The translations under genes were made by a program, and so were the position numbers. DNA of 64,000 bases, from the NCBI GenBank assembly GCA_009930305.1, contig RZYM01000005.1, forward strand, positions 1 to 64,000, given 5' to 3'. Positions within the stretch are counted from its first letter, which is position 1, and every line of letters begins with the position of its first letter. Positions 44,174 to 53,380 of the stretch are shown here, in pieces. Under the pieces are notes generated by a model. That model saw nothing but the letters and a program-made list of their open reading frames with translations. It was not told the origin of the DNA and did not search any database. This DNA is from Bacteroidia bacterium (GTDB lineage: Bacteria > Bacteroidota > Bacteroidia > Bacteroidales > Paludibacteraceae).

Positions 44174-47100
44174 ATGAAGTTAAAAGATTCACTTAAAGCA
44201 AAAATATTGGTGTTAGATGGAGCAATGGGAACAATGCTTCAAGAACTAGGTGATAATAGCGATGCGACTGTTAGTATGATACACCGTATGTACATAGAAG
44301 CGGGTGCCGATATTATTACAACCAATACATTTACAGCAAACGAGGGATCTGATATTAGAAATGTTAATCTTAGATATGCAAGTCTTGCAATGGAAGAGGC
44401 TCGAAAATGCGACAAACGTAATATATATGTTGCCGGTTCGATTGGCCCTACAAACAAAACACTTACAATGTCTGATGATGTAACTTTCGACGAGATGTCT
44501 GCATCATACGAGATACAAATGCAGGCTTTAAAAGATGCCGGTGTCGATGCTTTCTTGTTTGAAACTTTTTTTGATACACTGAATTTGAAGGCTGCTTTAT
44601 GTGCTGCGCACAGAGTTGACGAAGAGATGCCTCTTATGATATCTGCTACAATCGATAAAACTGGCAGGTTATTAAGTGGTCAAACTTTAGAGGCTTTTGT
44701 TGTAGCAATTACTCCATTTAATCCATTGTCAATAGGCCTTAATTGTTCATTTGGAGCAAATGATATGTTCCCATATCTTAAAAATCTATCTGAATTAACA
44801 GATGCTTATATTAGTGCCTATCCAAATGCCGGTTTGCCAAATGAATTAGGTCAGTACGACCAAACTGCCGATAAAATGATAGATCAGATGCGTCCATATT
44901 TTGAATCAAACATTCTGAATATAGTGGGTGGTTGTTGTGGTACGACTCCGGAGCATATCCGATTGATAGCTGGTATGGCGCATAATAATACCCCAAGGAT
45001 TCCGCAAACACAAGCTAGGTTAACTAAACTGAGTGGCTTGGAACCACTTACAATAGAGCATTTTACAAATATTGGTGAACGTACAAATGTTGCAGGTTCT
45101 AAAAAGTTTGCACGATTAATATCCGAAAACAAATATGAAGAAGCATTATTAGTTGCACGTAGGCAAGTTGATGGCGGAGCTAGTATTATTGACGTTTGTA
45201 TGGATGATTCTATGTTAGATGCTAAAGCTTGCATGGCAAAGTTCTTGCATCTCGTAGGAGCAGACCCTTATATATCAAAGGTTCCTATAATGATAGATTC
45301 GTCTAAATGGGAGGTGCTTGAAGAGGGCTTAAAATATGTACAAGGTAAGTCTATAGTTAACTCTATTTCACTGAAAGAAGGCGAAGAGGTGTTCTTGTCA
45401 CATGCTAATCATATTAAAAATTATGGTGCTGCCGTGGTTGTAATGGCATTTGATGAGCAAGGTCAGGCATCGACTTACGAGCGTAGAACTTCAATATGTA
45501 AAAGGGCTTATGATTTATTAGTACAAAAAATAGGGTATAAGCCTGAAGATATTATTTTTGATCCTAATGTACTTTCCATTGCTACAGGATTACCAGAGCA
45601 TGATGCTTATGCAGTTGACTTTATACGCACAGTCGAATATATCAAGAAGAATTTACCATATGCTAAAGTAAGCGGTGGAATCAGTAACTTATCATTCTCA
45701 TTTAGAGGCAACAATAAGGTACGTGAAGCTATGCACTCTATATTCTTGTATCACGCTATTAATGCAGGTTTGGATATGGCTATAGTCAATCCGGAGATGC
45801 TCGAAGTATATGATAATATTCCTAAAGAATTACTCAATAAAGTTGAGGCTGTTGTGAAGAATACTCATCCGAAAGCTACAGACGAACTAATAACTTATGC
45901 GTCATCATTCCAAAACGATAACACAAAAAAGAAAGAAATGACTGATGCATGGCGTAGTACAAGTGTTGAAGAACGTTTGGAGTATGCATTGATTAACGGA
46001 ACAACAGAGTTCTTGGAGTCTGATGTTAATGAAGCATTGAATACATATCCGCCTTTAGAAATTATTGAAAGCATATTGATGAAGGGTATTACTAAAGTAG
46101 GAACTTATTTCGGAGAAGGAAAAATGTTCTTGCCTCAGATAGTGAAGAGTGCGCAGGTAATGAAAAAAGCCGTATCATTTATTATGCCCCATATCGAGAA
46201 AGATAATGTAAAAACTATTAGAAAGAAGATTGTATTAGCTACTGTTAAAGGAGATGTTCATGATATCGGCAAAAATATTGTAGGTGTAGTGCTTTCGTGC
46301 AACGGATACGAAATTATAGATTTGGGAGTTATGGTCCCTAAAGAACTTATTATTAAGACAGCAATAGAAAATAATGCATCAATGGTCGCTTTGAGTGGTC
46401 TTATAACGCCATCGCTTCACGAAATGGAACAAGTTGCAAAAGAGATGCAAATAAATAAATTAAATATTCCTTTGGTAATAGGTGGTGCAACAACATCAGA
46501 AGAGCATACTGCATGTTATGTAGATCCTTTATATGACGGAGTTGTTGTGCACTCTAAAGATGCATCAACCAATGTATCAATAGCATCTAAATTATTTAAT
46601 GATGATAATTACAAGTCAAGCATTAAAGCAAAATACAGCGAACTTCGGAATAAAATTAAAAACAAGCAAACAAAATCGGTTTCAAAAGCTGTTAATATTG
46701 ATTGGGCTACAGAAAAGGTGTACGTTCCTACTTTTGTAGGTAAAAACGTGCTTACAAATTATCCTATAGACGAAATCATCACATATATTAATTGGACAGC
46801 CTTTTGTGCTGCATGGAAGGTAAAAGGCGAACACGCAGACAAGTTGATTGAAGAGGCAAAAATTTTCTTGAATGAAAATATAATCAAAATCAAAGCAAAT
46901 GCTGTTGTTGCAATATCTCCGGTAAAGAAAGAGAATGAAAGCATAGAAATTAATGGATATAAATTCAATTTTGTTCGCAAGGATGAAGTTTGTTTGACTG
47001 ATTTCCTATCTCCTGATTCGGATTATGTAGGACTATTTGCAGCAACTATCAATGCAACTAATTTATTAGCAAATCTAAAGAAGAGTGGAGATGATTATAA

Positions 47101-47377
47101 AGCAATGATGTTGCAATTACTTGCAGATAGATTAGTAGAAGCCTTTTCAGAACTTTTACATGCAAAGATGAAAGATGAGTGGTGGGGCTTTAAGAAAGGT
47201 ATACGCCCTGCGATAGGCTATCCATCATTACCTGATCATAGCATGAAACGTAATCTTTTTGAACTGCTTGATGTTACTAATGCGATAGGGGTTACACTTA
47301 CAGAAACGTATGCAATGCAACCTGTGTCATCAGTATGCGGATTCTATTTCGCTTCCGATAAGGCCAAATATTTTTAA
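44174..47377 (+). CDS. metH: Cobalamin-dependent methionine synthase, compact form
   Basis: 1,067 residues against about 1,230 in E. coli. All four modules are present. Homocysteine domain: GAMGTMLQ at the start and zinc ligands Cys191 (NCSFG), Cys254 and Cys255 (GGCCG). Folate domain: GERTNVAGSKKFARLI. Cobalamin domain: DVHDIG with His696 as the lower cobalt ligand, and SGLITPSLHEM. Activation domain: GIRPAIGYPSLPDH and TLTETYAMQP, the S-adenosylmethionine site. It moves methyl from methyl-folate via B12 to homocysteine. Losses relative to E. coli include about 28 residues between GTM and EAGADI near the start and the C-terminal 30-odd residues. There is no room upstream (68 bases, mostly terminator) for a B12 riboswitch. 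Confidence 0.96.
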   Translation: MKLKDSLKAKILVLDGAMGTMLQELGDNSDATVSMIHRMYIEAGADIITTNTFTANEGSDIRNVNLRYASLAMEEARKCDKRNIYVAGSIGPTNKTLTMSDDVTFDEMSASYEIQMQALKDAGVDAFLFETFFDTLNLKAALCAAHRVDEEMPLMISATIDKTGRLLSGQTLEAFVVAITPFNPLSIGLNCSFGANDMFPYLKNLSELTDAYISAYPNAGLPNELGQYDQTADKMIDQMRPYFESNILNIVGGCCGTTPEHIRLIAGMAHNNTPRIPQTQARLTKLSGLEPLTIEHFTNIGERTNVAGSKKFARLISENKYEEALLVARRQVDGGASIIDVCMDDSMLDAKACMAKFLHLVGADPYISKVPIMIDSSKWEVLEEGLKYVQGKSIVNSISLKEGEEVFLSHANHIKNYGAAVVVMAFDEQGQASTYERRTSICKRAYDLLVQKIGYKPEDIIFDPNVLSIATGLPEHDAYAVDFIRTVEYIKKNLPYAKVSGGISNLSFSFRGNNKVREAMHSIFLYHAINAGLDMAIVNPEMLEVYDNIPKELLNKVEAVVKNTHPKATDELITYASSFQNDNTKKKEMTDAWRSTSVEERLEYALINGTTEFLESDVNEALNTYPPLEIIESILMKGITKVGTYFGEGKMFLPQIVKSAQVMKKAVSFIMPHIEKDNVKTIRKKIVLATVKGDVHDIGKNIVGVVLSCNGYEIIDLGVMVPKELIIKTAIENNASMVALSGLITPSLHEMEQVAKEMQINKLNIPLVIGGATTSEEHTACYVDPLYDGVVVHSKDASTNVSIASKLFNDDNYKSSIKAKYSELRNKIKNKQTKSVSKAVNIDWATEKVYVPTFVGKNVLTNYPIDEIITYINWTAFCAAWKVKGEHADKLIEEAKIFLNENIIKIKANAVVAISPVKKENESIEINGYKFNFVRKDEVCLTDFLSPDSDYVGLFAATINATNLLANLKKSGDDYKAMMLQLLADRLVEAFSELLHAKMKDEWWGFKKGIRPAIGYPSLPDHSMKRNLFELLDVTNAIGVTLTETYAMQPVSSVCGFYFASDKAKYF

Positions 47378-47385
47378 AATTTACA

Positions 47386-47393
47386 TATCTTTG
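47386..47393 (+). promoter_or_regulatory. Promoter -7 box of metF
   Basis: TATCTTTG, 9 bases after the metH stop and 28 before the metF ATG. No TTG at -33, so read-through from metH may also serve. Confidence 0.5.
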
Positions 47394-47421
47394 TGATTGT
47401 TTTGAATAACTCATATATAGA

Positions 47422-48381
47422 ATGATAATGAATATTGCAGAAAAACTTATTAATTCCGATCGCCCATTATTTACATTCGAATTATTACCTCCATTAAAAG
47501 GTCGTGGCATTGATGCTATTTACGATACAATTGATAATTTGTTGGAATTTAATCCTTCATATATAAATATTACAAGCCATGCTGCAGATATAGTATATAA
47601 AAATATGCCTGATGGAAGTATCTTTAAAAAGGTAGTTCGTAAACGTCCGGGGTCGGTAGCTACTGCAGCAGCTATTAAGTATAAATACAATATTGAAGTT
47701 ATACCTCATATTATTTGTAGTGGATTAAATAGAGAAGAAATAGAGAACCTATTAATTGATCTTGATTTCTTGGATATCAATAATATATTTGTTTTGAGAG
47801 GAGATCCTCAAAAAGGTTCAAGGATATTCGTCCCTAAAGAAGACGGACATGATCACACTACATCTTTGATGGAGCAAGTTAATATGATGAATAATGCTAA
47901 GTACTTAGATGATTCTTTGAAAAATCCTAAGGCTACGAATTTTTCAATGGGAGTTGCTTGCTATCCGGAAAAACATATTGAAGCTCCAAATATGGCAACA
48001 GATATTCAATATCTTAAAGAAAAGGTAAATTTGGGCGCGGGCTATGCAGTAACACAAATGTTTTTTGATAATCAAAAATATAAGGACTTTGTGAAATCAT
48101 GTAGAGCATCCGGTATTAATATTCCTATAGTTCCCGGAATTAAACCAATTGCAGCGCTTAATGATATTAATTTATTGCCTCAAATATTTAATATAGATTT
48201 ACCTGAAGATTTAGTAAAGGAAATACAAAAGTGTAAAACTAAAGAACAAGTTCGAGAATTAGGTGTGGAATGGTCTGTAGCTCAAGCAAAGGATTTGTTG
48301 GCTTTTGGTGTACCGAGTTTACATTTCTATTCTTTGGGAGAATCAGACAACCTAAAGAAAATATGTAAAGCTGTATTTTAA
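47422..48381 (+). CDS. metF: Methylenetetrahydrofolate reductase
   Basis: 319 residues. The TIM-barrel flavoenzyme signatures are FTFELLPPLKGRGID (Glu of the active site), INNIFVLRGDPQKG (folate and FAD loop), and AGYAVTQMFFDNQKYKDF with VPGIKPI. It makes 5-methyl-folate, the methyl donor for MetH just upstream, so the pair completes the methionine branch of one-carbon metabolism. A second ATG at 47428 is an alternative start. Ends in a terminator shared with the convergent Mur ligase gene. Confidence 0.96.
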   Translation: MIMNIAEKLINSDRPLFTFELLPPLKGRGIDAIYDTIDNLLEFNPSYINITSHAADIVYKNMPDGSIFKKVVRKRPGSVATAAAIKYKYNIEVIPHIICSGLNREEIENLLIDLDFLDINNIFVLRGDPQKGSRIFVPKEDGHDHTTSLMEQVNMMNNAKYLDDSLKNPKATNFSMGVACYPEKHIEAPNMATDIQYLKEKVNLGAGYAVTQMFFDNQKYKDFVKSCRASGINIPIVPGIKPIAALNDINLLPQIFNIDLPEDLVKEIQKCKTKEQVRELGVEWSVAQAKDLLAFGVPSLHFYSLGESDNLKKICKAVF

Positions 48382-48395
48382 TATGCAATAAATAA

Positions 48396-48429
48396 AAACA
48401 AATAGCCGGCTATAAAGTCGGCTATTTTT
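48396..48429 (+). terminator. Terminator after metF
   Basis: Stem AAATAGCCG/CGGCTATTT (48400-48408 with 48419-48427), followed by T residues; the flanking A run lets it serve the convergent gene too. Confidence 0.85.
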
Positions 48430-48446
48430 GTATAATTCAATTCTTG

Positions 48447-49820
48447 TTATAATGCCTCAAAAATTTCTTTAGCAAATACATCTAATTTGGGGTCTCTTGC
48501 ACCCATGGTTAAAATAACGATGTCTTTCTTTGACTCTTCTAATATAGCCTTAAGCGCTTGCTGTTTGTTACCGACAAATTTTGCATTTTTCCCGATTTCG
48601 GTAATTGCATCACTTACAATAACAGGAGATATGTTTTTATCAACAGTACCACCTGCATAGTAAACATCACCAATTAAAAATATATCTTGGTCACGTAAGG
48701 TTTTTGCAACCATCTCACCAAGTTCTTTGTGCATAAAACTTAGTGGCCCAAAACCATGTGGCTGAAAATAAGCAATTACTTTTGGCGCTATAGTTTGGCA
48801 AGCCCTGATTGCAGATGCAACTTCAGAAGGATTGTGCGCGAAATCGTCTATTACATACTGATTTGTATCTTTCCGTAAACCTACTAATTGAGCACGTCTG
48901 TAAATACCTTTGAAGTCTTCTAAGGCATTTATAGCATCATTTACACTAATTCCAACTGCTTTTGCAGCTGCTATTGCTGCTAAGGCATTTTCCATATTGT
49001 GACGACCTATTAATGGTACAATGCACTTATTCCCATTAACCTGAAAAATAATGCTAAATCCTTTTTGCTCAAAATTACTACCGGTGATGCCTGCTTTATT
49101 GTGTGTACCGAAATCGTTTTTTATATCTTGAGATAATTTGCGGGTTAGTTCGAAATCTTGGTTTACGATGAAAGTGGATTTTGTGTGCGATTTAAATGTC
49201 GAAAACAGATCAATTAGCTCATCGAACTCTTTATGATCGCGATCAATATTAAGCAGCAATGCAATTTCAGGATGATAATTTACAATAGACCCATCAGATT
49301 CGTCAGATTCTATAACTAACCATTCACCTTTACCATTCCATGCATTCCCGGGTAGGCCTTTGTTTTGTAAGTCGGATAAACCGGCACCGGTAATTAGTGA
49401 AGGCGATTTTCCGCATTTTTCTAAAATATGAAATATCATGGCTGTGGTTGTCGACTTACCCGAAGTGCCGCCAACTGCAATTGTTTTGATACTATCGGAT
49501 ATGGCAGCTAGTAATTCCGACCGTTTTACAATAGGAATATTAAGTTTTAAGGCTTTCTGATATTCAATGTTTGATTCTTCGATAGCTGTTGATACAATTA
49601 CGACATCGGTTTGCTTATTAATTCCACTACCATCTTGAAAATAACAGCTTATACCTTGTGCTTCAAACTGTGTTTGAGATAACATTTTTTCTGTAGCAGA
49701 GAATAGTCTGTCAGAACCGGATACTTTTTTCCCTATACCATTTAGATATTGTGCAATAGCACTCATTCCGGTGCCTGCAATTCCGACAAAAAAATACGAT
49801 GAATATGAGTTGATGTCCAT
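48447..49820 (-). CDS. Mur ligase family protein, MurC-like with variant P-loop
   Basis: 457 residues with the three Mur ligase domains: an N-terminal nucleotide-sugar domain (YFFVGIAGTGMSAIAQYLNG), an ATP domain (GGTSGKSTTTAM, then LVIESDESDGS), and a C-terminal domain (DDFAHNPSEV, YFQPHGFGPLSF). MurC adds L-Ala to UDP-MurNAc in peptidoglycan synthesis; a related enzyme, Mpl, recycles tripeptide. The P-loop GTSGKST differs from the GTHGKTT usual in both, and the gene lies outside any division and cell-wall cluster. It may be a paralogue with altered substrate rather than the essential MurC. No signal peptide. Confidence 0.8.
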   Translation of the reverse strand: MDINSYSSYFFVGIAGTGMSAIAQYLNGIGKKVSGSDRLFSATEKMLSQTQFEAQGISCYFQDGSGINKQTDVVIVSTAIEESNIEYQKALKLNIPIVKRSELLAAISDSIKTIAVGGTSGKSTTTAMIFHILEKCGKSPSLITGAGLSDLQNKGLPGNAWNGKGEWLVIESDESDGSIVNYHPEIALLLNIDRDHKEFDELIDLFSTFKSHTKSTFIVNQDFELTRKLSQDIKNDFGTHNKAGITGSNFEQKGFSIIFQVNGNKCIVPLIGRHNMENALAAIAAAKAVGISVNDAINALEDFKGIYRRAQLVGLRKDTNQYVIDDFAHNPSEVASAIRACQTIAPKVIAYFQPHGFGPLSFMHKELGEMVAKTLRDQDIFLIGDVYYAGGTVDKNISPVIVSDAITEIGKNAKFVGNKQQALKAILEESKKDIVILTMGARDPKLDVFAKEIFEAL

Positions 49821-49891
49821 AATAATATCTTTGTATTAAAATAAACGATGTATAAATTCTTGTTAGATACTCGTAATTTGAAATTTAAATG

Positions 49892-50899
49892 TTAATGTAA
49901 TATCTTATATATCAATTCTTTCAGCAAGTCCAAATCATTGGCTGAAGGGTTATTAACTCCTTTCGATTTAGCATCATATTCGCGTAAGTATCCTATCGTC
50001 TTAAATGTTTGCATCTTACTAAAATTGCGAGCGCCGAGTTCATAATCTTTGACAAAATAAGGATTAATGCGTAATTGTGCCACTACATTATCTTTGCTTT
50101 TATTGGTTAGATAATGATATATCATTAAGCCTGAAAAATAATTGAATAAAACCGATATAATTTGCTGTATGGCAGATGTAGTATGCATAATAATACGATT
50201 TGAACGTACTACGTCTTTTGCAATCAGTGCATTTACTAGTTCAAAGGCAGTGTAGTCTTTACTTATTCCAATAGTTTTCTCTATTATCTCGGTAGTTATA
50301 CGTCGATTAGTTGTAAGTAAAATATTGAGTTTATTGATTACACTTTCCAATTGTGTTAAATCGGTTCCAATAAATTCGATTAGCATTGCAGTTGCTTCTT
50401 CATCAATACTTAATCTTACACTTTTTGCCAGCGATTCAATAAAAGTAGAAACTTGATAATCTCGTAATTTTCTTGATTCCAAAACTACTCCTAATTTCTC
50501 AGCTTGTTGAATCCATTTTTTACGTCTGTCAATTGTCCCATATTTGTATGTAATTACAAGTATGGTAGACGAGGCAGGTTGTTTCAAATAATGCTCAAGT
50601 AAGTCTAACTTATTTTTATTTTCAAGTGTTTGAGCTTCTTTTAAAATAACAAGACGATAAGGCGACATAAGCGGAAACTGCATGGCTTCGTTGATAATTG
50701 TTTCAACTTGTGCATCTTTGCCGTAATATACAATCTGATTCATTAACCTTTCGTCTTCACTCAAAACATTGCTCTCAAAATAATCGGTTAATTTATCTAA
50801 ATAATATGGTTCCTCTCCCATAAGTACGTATATAGGAGAAAATTGCCGCAGTTTTAGTTGCTGTAAAATATCTTGGTATGTAACTTCTTGTTTAGCCAA
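49892..50899 (-). CDS. holA: DNA polymerase III subunit delta
   Basis: 335 residues. The N-terminus (QFSPIYVLMGEEPYYLDKLTDYFE) is the standard delta opening. PLMSPYRLVILKEAQ and LVITYKYGTIDRRKKW follow in the AAA+ fold, and IGTDLTQLESVINKLNIL in the lid domain. It loads the beta clamp as part of the gamma complex. The initiation codon is TTG (50897-50899): no ATG exists upstream in frame before a stop, and the next ATG would remove the conserved PIY block. The start is 11 bases from the divergent nuclease-like gene. Confidence 0.93.
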   Translation of the reverse strand: MAKQEVTYQDILQQLKLRQFSPIYVLMGEEPYYLDKLTDYFESNVLSEDERLMNQIVYYGKDAQVETIINEAMQFPLMSPYRLVILKEAQTLENKNKLDLLEHYLKQPASSTILVITYKYGTIDRRKKWIQQAEKLGVVLESRKLRDYQVSTFIESLAKSVRLSIDEEATAMLIEFIGTDLTQLESVINKLNILLTTNRRITTEIIEKTIGISKDYTAFELVNALIAKDVVRSNRIIMHTTSAIQQIISVLFNYFSGLMIYHYLTNKSKDNVVAQLRINPYFVKDYELGARNFSKMQTFKTIGYLREYDAKSKGVNNPSANDLDLLKELIYKILH

Positions 50900-50905
50900 A
50901 GTTCT

Positions 50906-50913
50906 TATCTTTG
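50906..50913 (+). promoter_or_regulatory. Promoter -7 box at the head of the HSDR_N-like gene
   Basis: TATCTTTG on the plus strand. Its last three bases are the TTG that opens the annotated frame, which leaves the true start in doubt. On the minus strand GAACTTTG (50897-50904) similarly overlaps the holA TTG. Confidence 0.5.
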
Positions 50914-51372
50914 TATGTAGTTTTAAACTTCAGCGAAGATAATCAATTTTTGGAACTCAGAGTAAAAAATATTAAAGGAAAGCCCTATATTTTTGATGCA
51001 TGCAGAATGAAATGGGTAGCTGCCACACCAGAAGAAAAGGTTAGGCAAGGTTTTTGTGCATATCTTATTGATAATCGGCATTATCCTGCTGTTTGCATCA
51101 ATAACGAATGTGTTGTAGAAATCAATAATTTAAAGCAACGCTGTGATACATTAGTTTACAAGCAAATGACTCCTATAATGTTAGTTGAGTATAAAGCGCC
51201 TTCTGTTATAATAGATAAGACTGTATTTGAACAAGTGATGCGTTACAATAGTCAATTCCACGTTCCTTATATCGTAGTTACTAATCAATCTAAAACCTAT
51301 TGCTGTAAGATTAATTACGAAAATATGTCTTACGATTTTATAAATGAGATTCCCCTATGGAATGATTTGTAA
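50911..51372 (+). CDS. Stand-alone HsdR N-terminal-like PD-(D/E)XK protein
   Basis: 153 residues as framed from TTG at 50911; no ATG occurs until residue 33, and a TTG at 50950 is the other candidate. The region TPEEKVRQGFCAYL, then QRCDTLVY (Asp79), IMLVEYKAPS (Glu93, Lys95), and a late Gln block (FEQVMRYNSQF) is the nuclease core found at the N-terminus of type I restriction subunit HsdR. Asp, Glu and Lys of the active site are all kept. Here it is alone: no helicase, methylase or specificity subunit is near. In Bacteroidota this small protein is often found beside holA, which suggests a DNA maintenance role; that is inference. Confidence 0.8.
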   Translation: MYVVLNFSEDNQFLELRVKNIKGKPYIFDACRMKWVAATPEEKVRQGFCAYLIDNRHYPAVCINNECVVEINNLKQRCDTLVYKQMTPIMLVEYKAPSVIIDKTVFEQVMRYNSQFHVPYIVVTNQSKTYCCKINYENMSYDFINEIPLWNDL

Positions 51373-51380
51373 TACGCTTC

Positions 51381-52064
51381 TTAAGGGTTTTCTCTAATAT
51401 ATTCTATGGACTTGTTGATAATTTCGTTGAACGTGTGTGCCGATTTATAATTATCTAGTAGCATCTCCAATAAATTAGGGTCTTGTAAATCTTTTTCTGA
51501 TAAATCCTTTTCGATGCAGTAGTTTTTGTATTTTAAATATTCTATGTATTTAAAATCTGCAGGATATGATTTAGGATTTTTTTTGAGCTTTGAAGATTCA
51601 TCAAATTTAAATCCTTTTGCTTCGTTTAGTGCATGTATGAATTTTTCGGGATTATCGTAAATTTCAGTGCGGATGCTATCAAGTTCATTTTTTTCGGGGC
51701 AGTATGCACCAACAGCCATCAGGTGATTGCCTAAATAATCACCACCTTGCGGTTCAATGTGAAAATAATATCCTCCGAATCCTGATTTTTTCCCTTGTGG
51801 GCATATGAAAGTTCCTAAATGAGTTTTATATGGACTTTTGTCGTTTCTAAATCTTATATCTCGATTAATACGATAAGTGCAATCCTTTATATCCAGATTG
51901 TTTATACGAGAATCAAATTTTGATACTCCGGCAATTAATTCTTTAGAAAATTCAAAGAAATCCGATTTTACATCTTCGTACCATTTACGATTAGCATCGA
52001 ACCAATTTTTGTTATTATTTGCTCTTAACTCGTTTAAAAATCGAATAATATTGTTGGCATCCAT
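51381..52064 (-). CDS. DUF2461 domain protein
   Basis: 227 residues. The family blocks are NNNKNWFDANRKWYED near the start, YRINRDIRFRNDKSPYKTHLGTF in the middle, and GGYYFHIEPQGGDYLG. DUF2461 is widespread and of unknown function. There is no signal peptide or membrane helix. It follows the MFS gene by 13 bases and probably shares its transcript. Confidence 0.9.
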   Translation of the reverse strand: MDANNIIRFLNELRANNNKNWFDANRKWYEDVKSDFFEFSKELIAGVSKFDSRINNLDIKDCTYRINRDIRFRNDKSPYKTHLGTFICPQGKKSGFGGYYFHIEPQGGDYLGNHLMAVGAYCPEKNELDSIRTEIYDNPEKFIHALNEAKGFKFDESSKLKKNPKSYPADFKYIEYLKYKNYCIEKDLSEKDLQDPNLLEMLLDNYKSAHTFNEIINKSIEYIRENP

Positions 52065-52077
52065 TTTGTGTCACTAA

Positions 52078-53277
52078 TTAGTCGTTATTAATAATCTGTT
52101 TCTTAGGTTTTGATATTGCAAATATAATCATAAGAATTGCAGAAAGCATAGCCATTAAAGAACCGAAATAAAATGGAGCATCAGAATTAACATTATCGTA
52201 TAGTAATCCGGCAATTAAACTGGCAGGAAGTAGGGTTATTCCCAATACAGCGTGATACAAGCCGAAGCCTGTACCTTTAAACTCTACGCCTATTATGTCT
52301 GAAACTAAGGCTTTTTGATTTCCATCACACAAGGCACTATACAAACCATATAGTGCAAATAAACCTATAAATGGATATATACCATCTAATTTGCCGAATA
52401 AGAAATATACTACAGAATAAACAATAAATCCCATTATTATTAAGATTTCTCGTCCTATTTTGTCTGATAATTTTCCAATAGGAATAGCTAAAAAGACCGA
52501 TACACAATTAAAAATCATATAAACGAATGGGATGTATTTTTGTGCGATACCGGTTTCGGTAGTTTTTACCAATAGTAGTGCATCGGCTGAGTTTCCGAGT
52601 GTGAATATAAAAACGACAAATAAGAAGAAATAGAAACGTTTGGGCAATTGTTTTAAATGAACTGTAGCCGTATTCTTCTTTACATCTGCTTTCTTTTCAT
52701 GAATAAAAAGAGTGATTGTAATGACACCTATAAATGCAGGAATTGCTGATATCAAAAAAATATCAGTATAGTCTAAGGTGCAAAAAGACAATAGGCAAAA
52801 AGCTATAAGCGGTCCTATTATGGCTCCGCTATTATCCATAGCTTTATGAAATCCGAAGTTGATACCTGTTTTGCCTTGCTTTATTGATCCGGCAATCAGG
52901 CTGTCGCGGGGTGCAGTACGTATTCCTTTTCCTATACGTTCAATAAAACGCAATAGAAGTACGTGAATCGGTAAATAAACAAAAGTGTAGAGTGGGGTTA
53001 TTAATGCCGTGATACCATAACCGATAATCAAAAAAGGTTTGTTTTTACCTATTTTGTCACTCCAATATCCTGAGAATGCCTTTATCAAAGATGCTGTACT
53101 TTCTGCGATGCCTTCAATCAGTGCAATTGATGTTTTACTTGCTCCAATTGATAACAAAAATAATGGCATTATGCTGTACATCATTTTTGTAGATATGTCT
53201 GTAAAAAAGCTAGTTACTCCGGCATAAAAAACATTATGAGAAATTCCGAATATTTTTTTGTCTTCTTGTGTATCCAT
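52078..53277 (-). CDS. Major facilitator superfamily transporter
   Basis: 399 residues, about 12 membrane helices in two halves. The loop-2/3 motif appears as GYWSDKIGKNKPFLIIGY and its repeat as GKLSDKIGREILIIMGF. RIGKGIRTAPRDSLIAGSI is a block typical of one large MFS branch of unknown cargo. There is no direct hint of the substrate; drug or metabolite export is possible. First gene of a pair with DUF2461. Confidence 0.93.
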   Translation of the reverse strand: MDTQEDKKIFGISHNVFYAGVTSFFTDISTKMMYSIMPLFLLSIGASKTSIALIEGIAESTASLIKAFSGYWSDKIGKNKPFLIIGYGITALITPLYTFVYLPIHVLLLRFIERIGKGIRTAPRDSLIAGSIKQGKTGINFGFHKAMDNSGAIIGPLIAFCLLSFCTLDYTDIFLISAIPAFIGVITITLFIHEKKADVKKNTATVHLKQLPKRFYFFLFVVFIFTLGNSADALLLVKTTETGIAQKYIPFVYMIFNCVSVFLAIPIGKLSDKIGREILIIMGFIVYSVVYFLFGKLDGIYPFIGLFALYGLYSALCDGNQKALVSDIIGVEFKGTGFGLYHAVLGITLLPASLIAGLLYDNVNSDAPFYFGSLMAMLSAILMIIFAISKPKKQIINND

Positions 53278-53300
53278 AGTTGTAATATTGCGTAACTAAC

Positions 53301-53336
53301 AATAAAAGGGGATGCCTTTTTATAACAGCATCCCCC
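53301..53336 (-). terminator. Terminator after pgk
   Basis: Stem GGGGATGC/GCATCCCC (53308-53315 with 53328-53335), followed on the minus strand by TTTTATT. Confidence 0.85.
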
Positions 53337-53380
53337 AATTATGTTTAGAGTTCTAAAAAGATAAGAACTCTATAAATGTT

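Noticed and set aside
47378-47421. SAM riboswitch upstream of metF
   Set aside because: The 44-base gap is too short for the known SAM-sensing folds.
49826-49833. TATCTTTG on the plus strand between the Mur ligase and holA genes
   Set aside because: It points into the antisense strand of holA with no gene downstream and no TTG at the right distance; one such 8-mer is expected by chance in A/T-rich DNA.
50911-51372. Type I restriction-modification system
   Set aside because: Only the HsdR N-terminal-like domain is present; there is no helicase, HsdM or HsdS gene anywhere in the window.
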